Assembly (NCBI RefSeq): GCF_014203555.1
Contig: NZ_JACHJH010000006.1
Location: forward strand, 310,001 to 374,000
Reading direction: 5' to 3'
Length of the DNA: 64,000 nucleotides
DNA from: Streptomyces olivoverticillatus
GTDB taxonomy: Bacteria; Actinomycetota; Actinomycetes; Streptomycetales; Streptomycetaceae
Positions 11,977 through 20,014 of the stretch are shown one piece after another. The notes beneath the pieces are model-generated. The model made no database searches. It saw only the letters and a program-made list of their open reading frames with translations, and had not been told where the DNA came from. The position numbers were made by a program, and so were the translations under genes. The first letter of the stretch is position 1. Each line of letters opens with the position of its first letter.

Positions 11977-12300
11977 GTGGCTCTTCCGCCCCTTACCCCT
12001 GAACAGCGCGCAGCCGCGCTCGAAAAGGCCGCCGCGGCTCGCCGGGAGCGCGCCGAGGTCAAGAATCGGCTCAAGCACTCCGGCGCCTCGCTGCACGAGG
12101 TCATCCAGCAGGGCCAGAAGAACGATGTCATCGGCAAGATGAAGGTGAGCGCTCTCCTGGAGAGCCTTCCCGGTGTGGGCAAGGTCCGCGCCAAGCAGAT
12201 CATGGAGCGGCTCGGGATCTCCGAGAGCCGCCGGGTGCGCGGGCTCGGTTCCAACCAGATCGCTTCTCTGGAACGAGAGTTCGGCAACAAGGCGGCCTGA
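11977..12300 (+). CDS. mihF: Actinobacterial integration host factor
   Basis: This small basic protein is the streptomycete/mycobacterial integration host factor (sIHF), a nucleoid protein that bends DNA and affects development and antibiotic production. The GTG start gives 107 residues, the length known for streptomycete sIHF. It has a long N-terminal helix (PPLTPEQRAAALEKAAAARRERAE) and a helix-two-turn-helix-like C-terminal domain with SLPGVGKVRAKQIMERLGI, which resembles DNA-repair H2TH/HhH elements. gmk follows after 38 bases. Confidence 0.96.
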   Translation: MALPPLTPEQRAAALEKAAAARRERAEVKNRLKHSGASLHEVIQQGQKNDVIGKMKVSALLESLPGVGKVRAKQIMERLGISESRRVRGLGSNQIASLEREFGNKAA

Positions 12301-12338
12301 CGTTCTCAGGCACTCCCGGAAACCGGGATAATCGCTGC

Positions 12339-12929
12339 ATGAGTACTGCAGTCTCCCGGGGGACGTCCCCCGTACCCCCGGCCAGACAACCGCGGCTGAC
12401 CGTGCTCTCCGGCCCATCCGGGGTCGGCAAGAGCACGGTCGTCGCCCATATGCGCAAGGCCCACCCCGAGGTGTGGCTCTCGGTGTCCTGCACCACCCGC
12501 AAGCCGCGCCCCGGCGAGCAGGAGGGCGTCCAGTACTTCTTCGTCGACGACGAGCAGTTCGACAAGCTCATCGCCAACGGGGAACTGCTGGAGTGGGCCG
12601 AGTTCGCGGGCAACCGCTACGGCACGCCGCGGAAGGCCGTGCTCGACCACCTCGAGGCGGGCGAGCCCGTGCTGCTGGAGATCGACCTCCAGGGCGCCCG
12701 GCAGGTCCGTGAGACCATGCCCGACGCCCAGCTGGTCTTCCTGGCGCCGCCGAGCTGGGAGGAGCTGGTCCGCCGGCTCACCGGCCGGGGCACGGAGTCG
12801 CCCGAGGTGATCGAGCGCCGGCTGGCGGCCGCCAAGGTGGAGCTCGCGGCCGAGTCCGAGTTCGACACCACGCTGGTCAACACCTCCGTCGAGGACGTTG
12901 CCCGTGAGCTGCTAGCCTTGCTGCGCTGA
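12339..12929 (+). CDS. gmk: Guanylate kinase
   Basis: Gmk phosphorylates GMP to GDP. The 196-residue protein has a P-loop GPSGVGKST at about 25-33 and the GMP-binding stretch SVSCTTRKPRPGE followed by YFFVDDEQF. A short Ser/Pro-rich N-terminal extension precedes the kinase fold. It lies between mihF and rpoZ, the usual actinobacterial order, and probably shares a transcript with rpoZ, 34 bases downstream. Confidence 0.97.
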   Translation: MSTAVSRGTSPVPPARQPRLTVLSGPSGVGKSTVVAHMRKAHPEVWLSVSCTTRKPRPGEQEGVQYFFVDDEQFDKLIANGELLEWAEFAGNRYGTPRKAVLDHLEAGEPVLLEIDLQGARQVRETMPDAQLVFLAPPSWEELVRRLTGRGTESPEVIERRLAAAKVELAAESEFDTTLVNTSVEDVARELLALLR

Positions 12930-12963
12930 ACATCTTTCTTCACCCCCCTTCGGAAGGCAGAGA

Positions 12964-13236
12964 GTGTCCTCTTCCATCACCGCGCCCGAGGGCATCATCA
13001 ACCCGCCGATTGATGAACTGCTCGAGGCGACCGACTCGAAGTACAGCCTCGTGATCTACGCCGCCAAGCGCGCGCGCCAGATCAACGCGTACTACTCGCA
13101 GCTCGGCGAGGGCCTGCTGGAGTACGTCGGCCCGCTGGTGGACACCCACGTCCACGAGAAGCCGCTCTCCATCGCGCTCCGCGAGATCAACGCGGGCCTG
13201 CTGACCTCCGAGGCCGTCGAGGCCCCGGCGCAGTAA
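12964..13236 (+). CDS. rpoZ: RNA polymerase omega subunit
   Basis: Omega (90 residues) helps assemble and stabilise RNA polymerase and binds ppGpp in some bacteria. The GTG start follows GGAAGGCAGAG. The family motif YSLVIYAAKRARQINAYY is intact at about 28-45, and the C-terminal KPLSIALREINAGLL segment is present. It lies after gmk and ends before a strong terminator. Confidence 0.97.
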   Translation: MSSSITAPEGIINPPIDELLEATDSKYSLVIYAAKRARQINAYYSQLGEGLLEYVGPLVDTHVHEKPLSIALREINAGLLTSEAVEAPAQ

Positions 13237-13259
13237 GCGCTGATTTTCGTCATTTTCGT

Positions 13260-13298
13260 CACCAAGGGCCCGGCAGCACGATTGCCGGGCCCTTGGTG
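13260..13298 (+). terminator. Terminator after rpoZ
   Basis: A 16-bp perfect stem (13260-13275 with 13283-13298, 7-base loop) follows rpoZ by 23 bases, and T-rich sequence precedes it. coaBC begins 48 bases further on and probably has its own promoter. Confidence 0.88.
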
Positions 13299-13345
13299 TG
13301 TCATAGGACGCGTACGCGCGTACGAGCCGGGGAGAAGCGAGAGCG

Positions 13346-14554
13346 ATGGACAAGCCCAAGGTCGTCCTGGGGGTCAGCGGCGGGATCGCCGCCTACAAGG
13401 CGTGCGAGCTGCTGCGCCGGCTCACGGAGTCCGGGCACGACGTACGCGTCGTGCCGACCGAGTCGGCCCTGCACTTCGTCGGTGAGGCGACCTGGTCCGC
13501 GCTCTCCGGCCACCCCGCGGTCACCCAGGTCTGGGAGAGCGTCCACGAGGTGCCGCACGTGCGCATCGGGCAGGAGGCCGACCTGGTCGTGGTGGCCCCC
13601 GCCACCGCCGACATACTCGCCAAGGCCGCCCACGGCCTCGCCGACGACCTGCTGACCAACACGCTGCTCACCGCCCGCTGCCCGGTGGTCTTCGCCCCCG
13701 CGATGCACACCGAGATGTGGGAGAACGCCGCCACCCAGGAGAACGTGGCGACGCTGCGCCGCCGTGGGGCGGTCGTCATCGAGCCCGCCGTGGGCCGGCT
13801 GACGGGCGTCGACACCGGCAAGGGACGCTTCCCGGAGCCCGGCGAGATCTTCGAGCTCTGCCGCCGGGTGCTGGCGCGCGGCGCCGAGGAGCTCCCCGCC
13901 GACCTCGTCGGCCGCCATGTGGTGGTCAGCGCGGGCGGCACCCGGGAGCCGCTGGACCCGGTGCGCTTCCTGGGCAACCGCTCCTCCGGCAAGCAGGGCT
14001 ACGCCCTGGCCCGTACCGCCGTGGCGCGCGGTGCCCGCGTCACGCTGGTCGCCGCCAACAGCGAGCTGCCCGACCCCGTCGGCGTGGACGTGGTGCACGT
14101 CGGGACCGCCCTGCAGCTGCGGGAGGCCGTCGTGAAGGCCGCGGCGGACGCCGACGCCGTGGTGATGGCCGCGGCCGTGGCCGACTTCCGGCCCGCCCGG
14201 TACGCCGAGGGCAAGATCAAGAAGCAGGACGGCCGGGAGCCGGAGCCGGTCGAGCTCGTGCGCAACCCCGACGTCCTCGCGGAGCTGTCGGCCGAGCGGG
14301 CCCGCCCCGGCCAGGTCGTCGTGGGCTTCGCCGCCGAGACCGACGACGTGCTCTCCAACGGGCGCGCCAAGCTGGCCCGCAAGCGCTGTGACCTGCTGGT
14401 CGTCAACGAGGTGGGGGAGCGCAAGACCTTCGGTTCCGAGGAGAACGAGGCTGTCGTCCTCGCTTCCGACGGCACCGAGACCCCGGTTCCGCATGGTCCC
14501 AAGGAAGCCCTCGCCGACACGGTCTGGGATCTGGTCCGGGAGCGCCTCGCCTGA
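13346..14554 (+). CDS. coaBC: Bifunctional phosphopantothenoylcysteine decarboxylase / synthetase
   Basis: This fused enzyme ligates cysteine to phosphopantothenate and decarboxylates the product, two steps of coenzyme A synthesis; coenzyme A in turn supplies the phosphopantetheine arm of the ACPs in this window. The 402 residues comprise an N-terminal flavin-dependent CoaC domain (1-about 185; GGIAAYK, PAMHTEMWEN) and a C-terminal CoaB domain (about 190-402; SAGGTREPLDPVRFLGNRSSG, then NPDVL). The ATG follows GGGGAGAAG. Confidence 0.97.
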   Translation: MDKPKVVLGVSGGIAAYKACELLRRLTESGHDVRVVPTESALHFVGEATWSALSGHPAVTQVWESVHEVPHVRIGQEADLVVVAPATADILAKAAHGLADDLLTNTLLTARCPVVFAPAMHTEMWENAATQENVATLRRRGAVVIEPAVGRLTGVDTGKGRFPEPGEIFELCRRVLARGAEELPADLVGRHVVVSAGGTREPLDPVRFLGNRSSGKQGYALARTAVARGARVTLVAANSELPDPVGVDVVHVGTALQLREAVVKAAADADAVVMAAAVADFRPARYAEGKIKKQDGREPEPVELVRNPDVLAELSAERARPGQVVVGFAAETDDVLSNGRAKLARKRCDLLVVNEVGERKTFGSEENEAVVLASDGTETPVPHGPKEALADTVWDLVRERLA

Positions 14555-14774
14555 GGTCGCCGGGACTTTTCCCCTGACATATTCGTGGCGTGATTACGCG
14601 GCGTTTCCCGAGGTCACAGAGGCGAGTGTCGCAGGTCACGCGGTCGCTGACGGCAGGCGGGATGCCCGGGGGGCGCGAAGGCCGGATAAACTGGCACCGG
14701 ATTCGCGCCGAGCGCAGCTCTCGGCCGGGTCCATCAATGATCAGCCAGCAGCCGCTGCAACCCCAGGGAGCGAT

Positions 14775-15983
14775 GTGTCCCGCCGCCTGTTCACCTCGGA
14801 GTCCGTGACCGAGGGCCACCCCGACAAGATCGCCGACCAGATCAGCGATTCCATTCTCGACGCCCTGCTGAAGGAAGACCCTTCCTCGCGCGTCGCGGTC
14901 GAGACTTTGATCACCACCGGCCTGGTCCATGTGGCCGGCGAGGTGACGACGAAGGCGTACGCGCCGATCGCGTCGCTGGTGCGCAACAAGATCCTTGAGA
15001 TCGGTTACGACTCGTCGAAGAAGGGCTTCGACGGCGCCTCCTGTGGTGTGTCGGTGTCCATTGGTGCGCAGTCGCCGGATATCGCGCAGGGTGTCGACAC
15101 GGCGTATGAGTCGCGGGTCGAGGGTGATGAGGACGAGCTCGACAAGCAGGGTGCGGGCGACCAGGGCCTGATGTTCGGGTTTGCCTGTGATGAGACGCCG
15201 AATCTGATGCCGTTGCCGATCGAGCTGGCGCACCGGTTGTCGCGGCGTCTGTCGGAGGTCCGCAAGAACGGCACGATTCCTTACCTGCGGCCGGACGGCA
15301 AGACGCAGGTGACGATCGAGTACGACGGCAACAAGGCTGTGCGTCTGGACACGGTGGTGGTTTCCTCGCAGCATGCCTCGGACATCGATCTGGAGTCGCT
15401 GCTGGCTCCGGACATCCGTGAGTTCGTGGTGGAGCACGTGCTCAAGGAGCTGGTCGGGGACGGCATCAAGCTGGACACCGAGGGTTACCGTCTGCTGGTG
15501 AACCCGACGGGCCGGTTCGAGATCGGCGGCCCGATGGGTGATGCGGGGCTTACGGGCCGGAAGATCATCATCGACACCTACGGCGGCATGGCCCGTCACG
15601 GTGGCGGTGCGTTCTCGGGCAAGGACCCGTCCAAGGTGGACCGCTCGGCCGCGTACGCGATGCGCTGGGTCGCCAAGAACGTCGTGGCCGCGGGTCTTGC
15701 CGCGCGCTGCGAGGTGCAGGTGGCGTACGCGATCGGCAAGGCGGAGCCGGTGGGCCTGTTCGTCGAGACCTTCGGCACCCACACCATCGAGCCCGAGAAG
15801 ATCGAGAACGCCATCGCCGAGGTCTTCGACCTCCGCCCGGCCGCCATCATCCGCGACCTCGACCTGCTCCGCCCGATCTACGCGCAGACGGCTGCCTACG
15901 GTCACTTCGGCCGCGAGCTGCCCGACTTCACCTGGGAGCGGACCGACCGCGTCGAGGCCCTCCGCAAGGCCGCGGGCCTGTAA
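14775..15983 (+). CDS. metK: S-adenosylmethionine synthetase
   Basis: MetK makes S-adenosylmethionine from ATP and methionine, the methyl donor for the cluster methyltransferases among others. The GTG start (after AGGGAG) gives 402 residues, the streptomycete length. Motifs: FTSESVTEGHPDKIADQISD at 6-25, the GAGDQG ATP motif, and GGAFSGKDPSKVDRSAAY. About 220 bases of leader precede it; no SAM riboswitch could be recognised there. The middle of the gene (about 15030-15560) uses more NNT/NNG codons than its ends, which are strongly NNC. Confidence 0.97.
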   Translation: MSRRLFTSESVTEGHPDKIADQISDSILDALLKEDPSSRVAVETLITTGLVHVAGEVTTKAYAPIASLVRNKILEIGYDSSKKGFDGASCGVSVSIGAQSPDIAQGVDTAYESRVEGDEDELDKQGAGDQGLMFGFACDETPNLMPLPIELAHRLSRRLSEVRKNGTIPYLRPDGKTQVTIEYDGNKAVRLDTVVVSSQHASDIDLESLLAPDIREFVVEHVLKELVGDGIKLDTEGYRLLVNPTGRFEIGGPMGDAGLTGRKIIIDTYGGMARHGGGAFSGKDPSKVDRSAAYAMRWVAKNVVAAGLAARCEVQVAYAIGKAEPVGLFVETFGTHTIEPEKIENAIAEVFDLRPAAIIRDLDLLRPIYAQTAAYGHFGRELPDFTWERTDRVEALRKAAGL

Positions 15984-16007
15984 GGCCCGAGCCTGCCGCA
16001 GCACGTC

Positions 16008-16045
16008 CCACAGCCCCGGACCGGGTTCCCGGTCCGGGGCTGTGG
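16008..16045 (+). terminator. Terminator between metK and priA
   Basis: An 18-bp perfect inverted repeat (16008-16025 with 16028-16045) follows the metK stop by 25 bases. It should end metK transcription before priA. Confidence 0.9.
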
Positions 16046-16092
16046 CGTTGAGGCAGGGCGGGCTGTCAGTGCCGTCTGGTAGGACTGGAGCT

Positions 16093-18243
16093 GTGAGCAG
16101 CGAGAACGGGCGGGGCGAGCGGGGTGCGGGGGAGGCGCCGGAGGTGGAGCAGCTCGCGTTGATCCGGGAGAGCGTGCGCAAGGCCAAGGTGCCGCGGGCC
16201 AAGCCGCGGACGTGGCGGGGGGCCGCGCTGGCCGCGGAGCTGCCCGTCGCCCGGGTGCTGGTCGACAAGGGGCCCGTCCACCTCGACAAGCTGTGGGATT
16301 ACGCCGTGCCCGCCGAGCTCGACGCCGACGCCCGGTCCGGGGTGCGGGTGCGCGTGCGGTTCGGGGCCGGGACGCGCAATGTGCGCGGCGGGCGCCGTGA
16401 GGGGGGCGGGCTGCTCGACGGGTTCATCGTCGAGCGCGTGGCCGAGTCCGGCTTCCAGGGGCCGCTGGCCGCGATCGCCCAAGTGCTCTCTCCCGAGCCG
16501 GTGCTCTCCCCGGCGCTGCTGGGGCTGTGCAGGGCCGTGGCCGACCGGTACGCCGGATCGCTCGCCGATGTGCTGCAGTTGGCCGTGCCGCCCCGGCACG
16601 CGCGGATCGAGGCCGAGCCGTCGGCCGGGCCGCTGCCGCCGCCCGGGGCGCCCGAGGCGGGCAGTTGGCAGCGGTATCCGACCGGCCCGGCCTTCCTCGA
16701 CGCCCTCGCCCGCGGCGACGCACCGCGCGCGGTGTGGGCGGCACTGCCCGGCCCGCACTGGCCCGCCGAGCTGGCGCGGGCCGCGGCCGCCGCGCTCGCG
16801 TCCGGGCGGGGCGCGCTGATCGTCGTGCCGGACGGCCGGGCCGCCGCCCGGGTCGACGCGGCGCTCGACGCGCTGCTCGGCGCGGGGCGGCACGTGCTGC
16901 TGACGGCCGACGTCGGGGCCGAGGAGCGCTACCGCCGCTGGCTGGCGGTCAGCCGGGGCGCGGTGCGGGCGGTCGTCGGCACCCGGGCCGCCATGTTCGC
17001 GCCCGTACGGGATCTGGGGCTCGCCGCCATCTGGGATGACGGCGACTCCAGCCACAGCGAGCCGCACGCCCCGCAGCCGCACGCCCGCGAGGTGCTGCTC
17101 ACGCGCGCGGCGCGCGAGAAGGCGGCCTTCCTGCTCGGCGGCTTCGGCTGCACGGTGGAGGCGGCCCAGCTGGTCGACAGCGGCTGGGCGCTGCCGCTGG
17201 CCGCCGCCCGGGAGCAGGTGCGGGCCACGGCCCCCCTGGTCCGTACGGTCGGCGACGGCGACGAGGCGCGCGATGCCGCGGCCCGGGCCGCCCGGCTGCC
17301 CTCCCTCGCCTGGCAGGCCGCCCGTGAGGGGCTCAAGCACGGGCCCGTGCTGGTGCAGGTGCCGCGCCGCGGGTACGTACCCCGGCTCGCCTGCGAGCGC
17401 TGCCGCGAGGCCGCGCGCTGCGCGCACTGCGCGGGGCCCCTGGAGGCGCGGGCCGACGGCGGGCTGCACTGCGGCTGGTGCGGCGAGGAGGCCCGCGGCT
17501 GGCACTGCGCCGAGTGCGGCGGCGGCCGGCTGCGCGCGCAGGTCGTGGGGGCGCGGCGGACCGCGGAGGAGCTGGGCCGCGCGTTTCCGGCCGTGCCGGT
17601 ACGGACGTCCGGCCGCGATCACGTGCTGGACACCGTCCCCGACCGGCCCGCGCTGATCGTCTCGACCCCGGGCGCGGAGCCGGTCGCCGAAGGCGGCTAC
17701 GCGGCCGCGCTGCTGCTGGACGGCTGGGCGCTGCTCGGCCGCCCCGACCTGCGCGCGGGGGAGGAGGCGCTGCGCCGCTGGCTGGGTGCGGCGGCGCTGG
17801 TCAGGGGGCAGGAGGCGGGCGGCACCGTGGTGGTCGTCGCCGAGCCGACGCTCAGGCCCGTGCAGGCGCTGGTCCGCTGGGACCCGGCCGGGCACGCGGT
17901 GCGGGAGCTGGCCGACCGGGCGGAGCTGGGCTTCCCGCCCGTCTCCCGGATGGCCGCGGTCGCGGGCCCGCCGGAGGCGGTCGCGGAGCTCGTCGCCATG
18001 GCGGAGCTGCCAGCGGGTGCCGAGGTGCTCGGCCCGGTGGAGCTGTCGGCGCCGCCGCCGGGACGGCCGCGCCGGGCGGGCGATCCTCCGCCGGGGGAGC
18101 GGTGGGAGCGTGCGCTGATCCGGGTGCGCCCGGGCCAGGGTGCGGCGCTCGCGGCCGCCTTGAAGACGGCCCACGCCATACGTCTCGCCCGTCGCGAGGG
18201 CGATCCGGTCCGGCTGCGGATGGACCCGCCGGACATCGGCTGA
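16093..18243 (+). CDS. priA: Primosomal protein N' (PriA), probably helicase-inactive
   Basis: PriA restarts stalled replication forks. The 716-residue protein keeps the 3'-DNA-binding domain (about 50-150) and the eight-cysteine zinc domain (CERC, CAHC, CGWC, CAEC), but the helicase core is degenerate. No GxxGSGKT Walker A loop is seen where it should be, and the DEEH box is replaced by DDGD followed by SSHSEPHAPQPHAREV. Such PriA proteins are typical of actinobacteria and are thought to work as scaffolds rather than motors. The GTG start follows GGAGCT. Confidence 0.93.
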   Translation: MSSENGRGERGAGEAPEVEQLALIRESVRKAKVPRAKPRTWRGAALAAELPVARVLVDKGPVHLDKLWDYAVPAELDADARSGVRVRVRFGAGTRNVRGGRREGGGLLDGFIVERVAESGFQGPLAAIAQVLSPEPVLSPALLGLCRAVADRYAGSLADVLQLAVPPRHARIEAEPSAGPLPPPGAPEAGSWQRYPTGPAFLDALARGDAPRAVWAALPGPHWPAELARAAAAALASGRGALIVVPDGRAAARVDAALDALLGAGRHVLLTADVGAEERYRRWLAVSRGAVRAVVGTRAAMFAPVRDLGLAAIWDDGDSSHSEPHAPQPHAREVLLTRAAREKAAFLLGGFGCTVEAAQLVDSGWALPLAAAREQVRATAPLVRTVGDGDEARDAAARAARLPSLAWQAAREGLKHGPVLVQVPRRGYVPRLACERCREAARCAHCAGPLEARADGGLHCGWCGEEARGWHCAECGGGRLRAQVVGARRTAEELGRAFPAVPVRTSGRDHVLDTVPDRPALIVSTPGAEPVAEGGYAAALLLDGWALLGRPDLRAGEEALRRWLGAAALVRGQEAGGTVVVVAEPTLRPVQALVRWDPAGHAVRELADRAELGFPPVSRMAAVAGPPEAVAELVAMAELPAGAEVLGPVELSAPPPGRPRRAGDPPPGERWERALIRVRPGQGAALAAALKTAHAIRLARREGDPVRLRMDPPDIG

Positions 18244-18276
18244 CGCGCCGGCCGCGCGGCGCCTGCCCGCAGCCGG

Positions 18277-18765
18277 TCAGCCGTTGCGGGGCCCGGGGAA
18301 GGCCGTGGGGCGTGCCTCGTCACGGGAGGGGACCGAGCGGGCGGCCGGGACGACCGGTACGGGCGCGGGCTCGGCCGTGCGGACCGACTCCGCGGCCTCG
18401 GCTGCCGCCTGCCCCGCGGACCGGCGCGCCCCGTAACGCCGGTGCACCGCCTGCTTGGTGACGCCGAGCGCCGAACCCACCGCGTCCCACGAGAAGCCCA
18501 GCGAACGGTCGAAGTCGACCGCGGCCGTGACCAGCGTCTCGACGCTGTCCCGCAGCTCCTGTGCCAGCCGGACGGTGGGTGCGGGAGCCCGTCCGTAGAC
18601 GACGAAGCCCGCGGACGGGCCGGTGCGGCGCGGACGGTAGACGTTGCCCAGCTGGGCGGTGAGCGTGCGCAGCGCGTCCACTTGGCGGCGCACCCTCTCG
18701 ATGTCCCGGACCAGGAGATGCAGGCTGGCCCGTGCCTGGGCGTCGTGGGTTGCGTGGTCGGGCAT
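18277..18765 (-). CDS. Helix-turn-helix protein of unknown role
   Basis: A 162-residue protein lies between priA and fmt on the opposite strand. A clear helix-turn-helix occurs at about residues 92-112 (SWDAVGSALGVTKQAVHRRYG). The N-terminal half is helical and may form a coiled coil (residues 10-45), which suggests a dimer. The C-terminal 45 residues are Ala/Pro/Val rich and probably disordered. The ATG follows GAGAGG. No named family can be assigned; a DNA-binding role is likely from the HTH, and its target is unknown. Confidence 0.75.
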   Translation of the reverse strand: MPDHATHDAQARASLHLLVRDIERVRRQVDALRTLTAQLGNVYRPRRTGPSAGFVVYGRAPAPTVRLAQELRDSVETLVTAAVDFDRSLGFSWDAVGSALGVTKQAVHRRYGARRSAGQAAAEAAESVRTAEPAPVPVVPAARSVPSRDEARPTAFPGPRNG

Positions 18766-19031
18766 GAACAAGCCTCTCGGACCGGCGGTAAAAGGAACGT
18801 AGGTGGACGAGAATTGACGGGTGGTTGACGAACAACCCAACGGAAGCGGGCCGTGGTTGCGGCCCGTTTCGGTCAATCTCTCTTGACCCAACGCGCCACG
18901 GGCCGCCGGGTCACGGTATGGGGGCGTACATCCTCCAGAATGGGGCGCGCGCCAACCCGCACGCCCCCAGAGGGACACGCCCTAGACTGGTGCGCCGTCC
19001 CCCTCGGCGTCTGAGAGGTTGTTCGCCACCC

Positions 19032-19976
19032 ATGAGGCTTGTTTTCGCCGGTACCCCCGAGGTCGCCGTCCCCGCCCTCGACGCCCTGATCGCCTCGGAC
19101 CGCCACGAGGTCGTCGCCGTCGTCACCCGGCCCGACGCGCCCGCCGGGCGCGGCCGCCGGCTGGTCGCCAGCCCCGTCGCCGAGCGCGCGGAGGAGGCCG
19201 GCATCGAGGTGCTCAAGCCCGCCCGCCCGCGCGACGAGGACTTCCTCGCCCGGCTGCGCGAGATCGCGCCCGACTGCTGCCCGGTCGTCGCCTACGGCGC
19301 CCTGCTGCCCAAGGCGGCGCTCGACATCCCCGCGCACGGCTGGGTCAACCTGCACTTCTCCCTCCTGCCCGCCTGGCGCGGCGCCGCCCCCGTGCAGCAC
19401 GCGATCCTCGCCGGGGACGAGGTCACCGGCGCCTCCACCTTTCTGATCGAGGAAGGCCTGGACTCCGGCCCCGTCTTCGGCGTGCTCACCGAGCTGATCC
19501 GCCCCACCGACACCAGCGGCGACCTGCTGACCAGGCTCGCCTTCGCGGGCTCCGGGCTGCTCACCGCGACCATGGACGGCATCGAGGACGGCAGCCTCAA
19601 GGCCGTGCCGCAGCCCGCCGACGGCATCTCCCTCGCCCCCAAGATCAACGTCGAGGACGCCCGCATCGACTGGGCCGCGCCCGCGCTCCGCATCGACCGC
19701 GTCGTGCGCGGCTGCGCCCCCGGCCCCGGTGCCTGGACGACCTTCCGGGGAGAGCGGCTCAAGGTCATGTCCGTGGCCCTGCACCCCGACCGCACCGAGC
19801 TCGCCGCCGGCGACATCGCCGCCGCCAAGAACTCCGTGCACATCGGCACCGGCTCCCACGCCGTGGAGCTTCTGTGGGTCCAGCCGCAGGGCAAGAAGCC
19901 GATGAAGGCCGCCGACTGGGCCCGCGGAGTGCGCATCGGTGCAGGCGAGCGGCTCGGCGCGGAGGGAGCGGCGTAG
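19032..19976 (+). CDS. fmt: Methionyl-tRNA formyltransferase
   Basis: Fmt formylates initiator Met-tRNA using 10-formyl-tetrahydrofolate. The 314 residues show the opening MRLVFAGTPEVAVPAL, the catalytic block NLHFSLLPAWRGAAPVQHAI (about 107-126) with the essential Asn and His, GLDSGPVF, and the C-terminal tRNA-binding domain. Upstream in-frame codons extend back to 18825 but lack family sequence. rsmB follows after 38 bases, and the pair is probably co-transcribed. Confidence 0.97.
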   Translation: MRLVFAGTPEVAVPALDALIASDRHEVVAVVTRPDAPAGRGRRLVASPVAERAEEAGIEVLKPARPRDEDFLARLREIAPDCCPVVAYGALLPKAALDIPAHGWVNLHFSLLPAWRGAAPVQHAILAGDEVTGASTFLIEEGLDSGPVFGVLTELIRPTDTSGDLLTRLAFAGSGLLTATMDGIEDGSLKAVPQPADGISLAPKINVEDARIDWAAPALRIDRVVRGCAPGPGAWTTFRGERLKVMSVALHPDRTELAAGDIAAAKNSVHIGTGSHAVELLWVQPQGKKPMKAADWARGVRIGAGERLGAEGAA

Positions 19977-20014
19977 GCTTGAGGCCTTCGCCACCCAGCC
20001 CCGGAGCACCTTTC

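Noticed and set aside
14590..14606. BldD-like box (TTACGCGGCGTTT) upstream of metK
   Set aside because: Two fixed positions of the consensus fail, and the arms are not symmetric at the end.
14555..14774. SAM riboswitch in the metK leader
   Set aside because: No SAM-I, SAM-II or SAM-IV core could be recognised, and no terminator or sequestering stem is evident.
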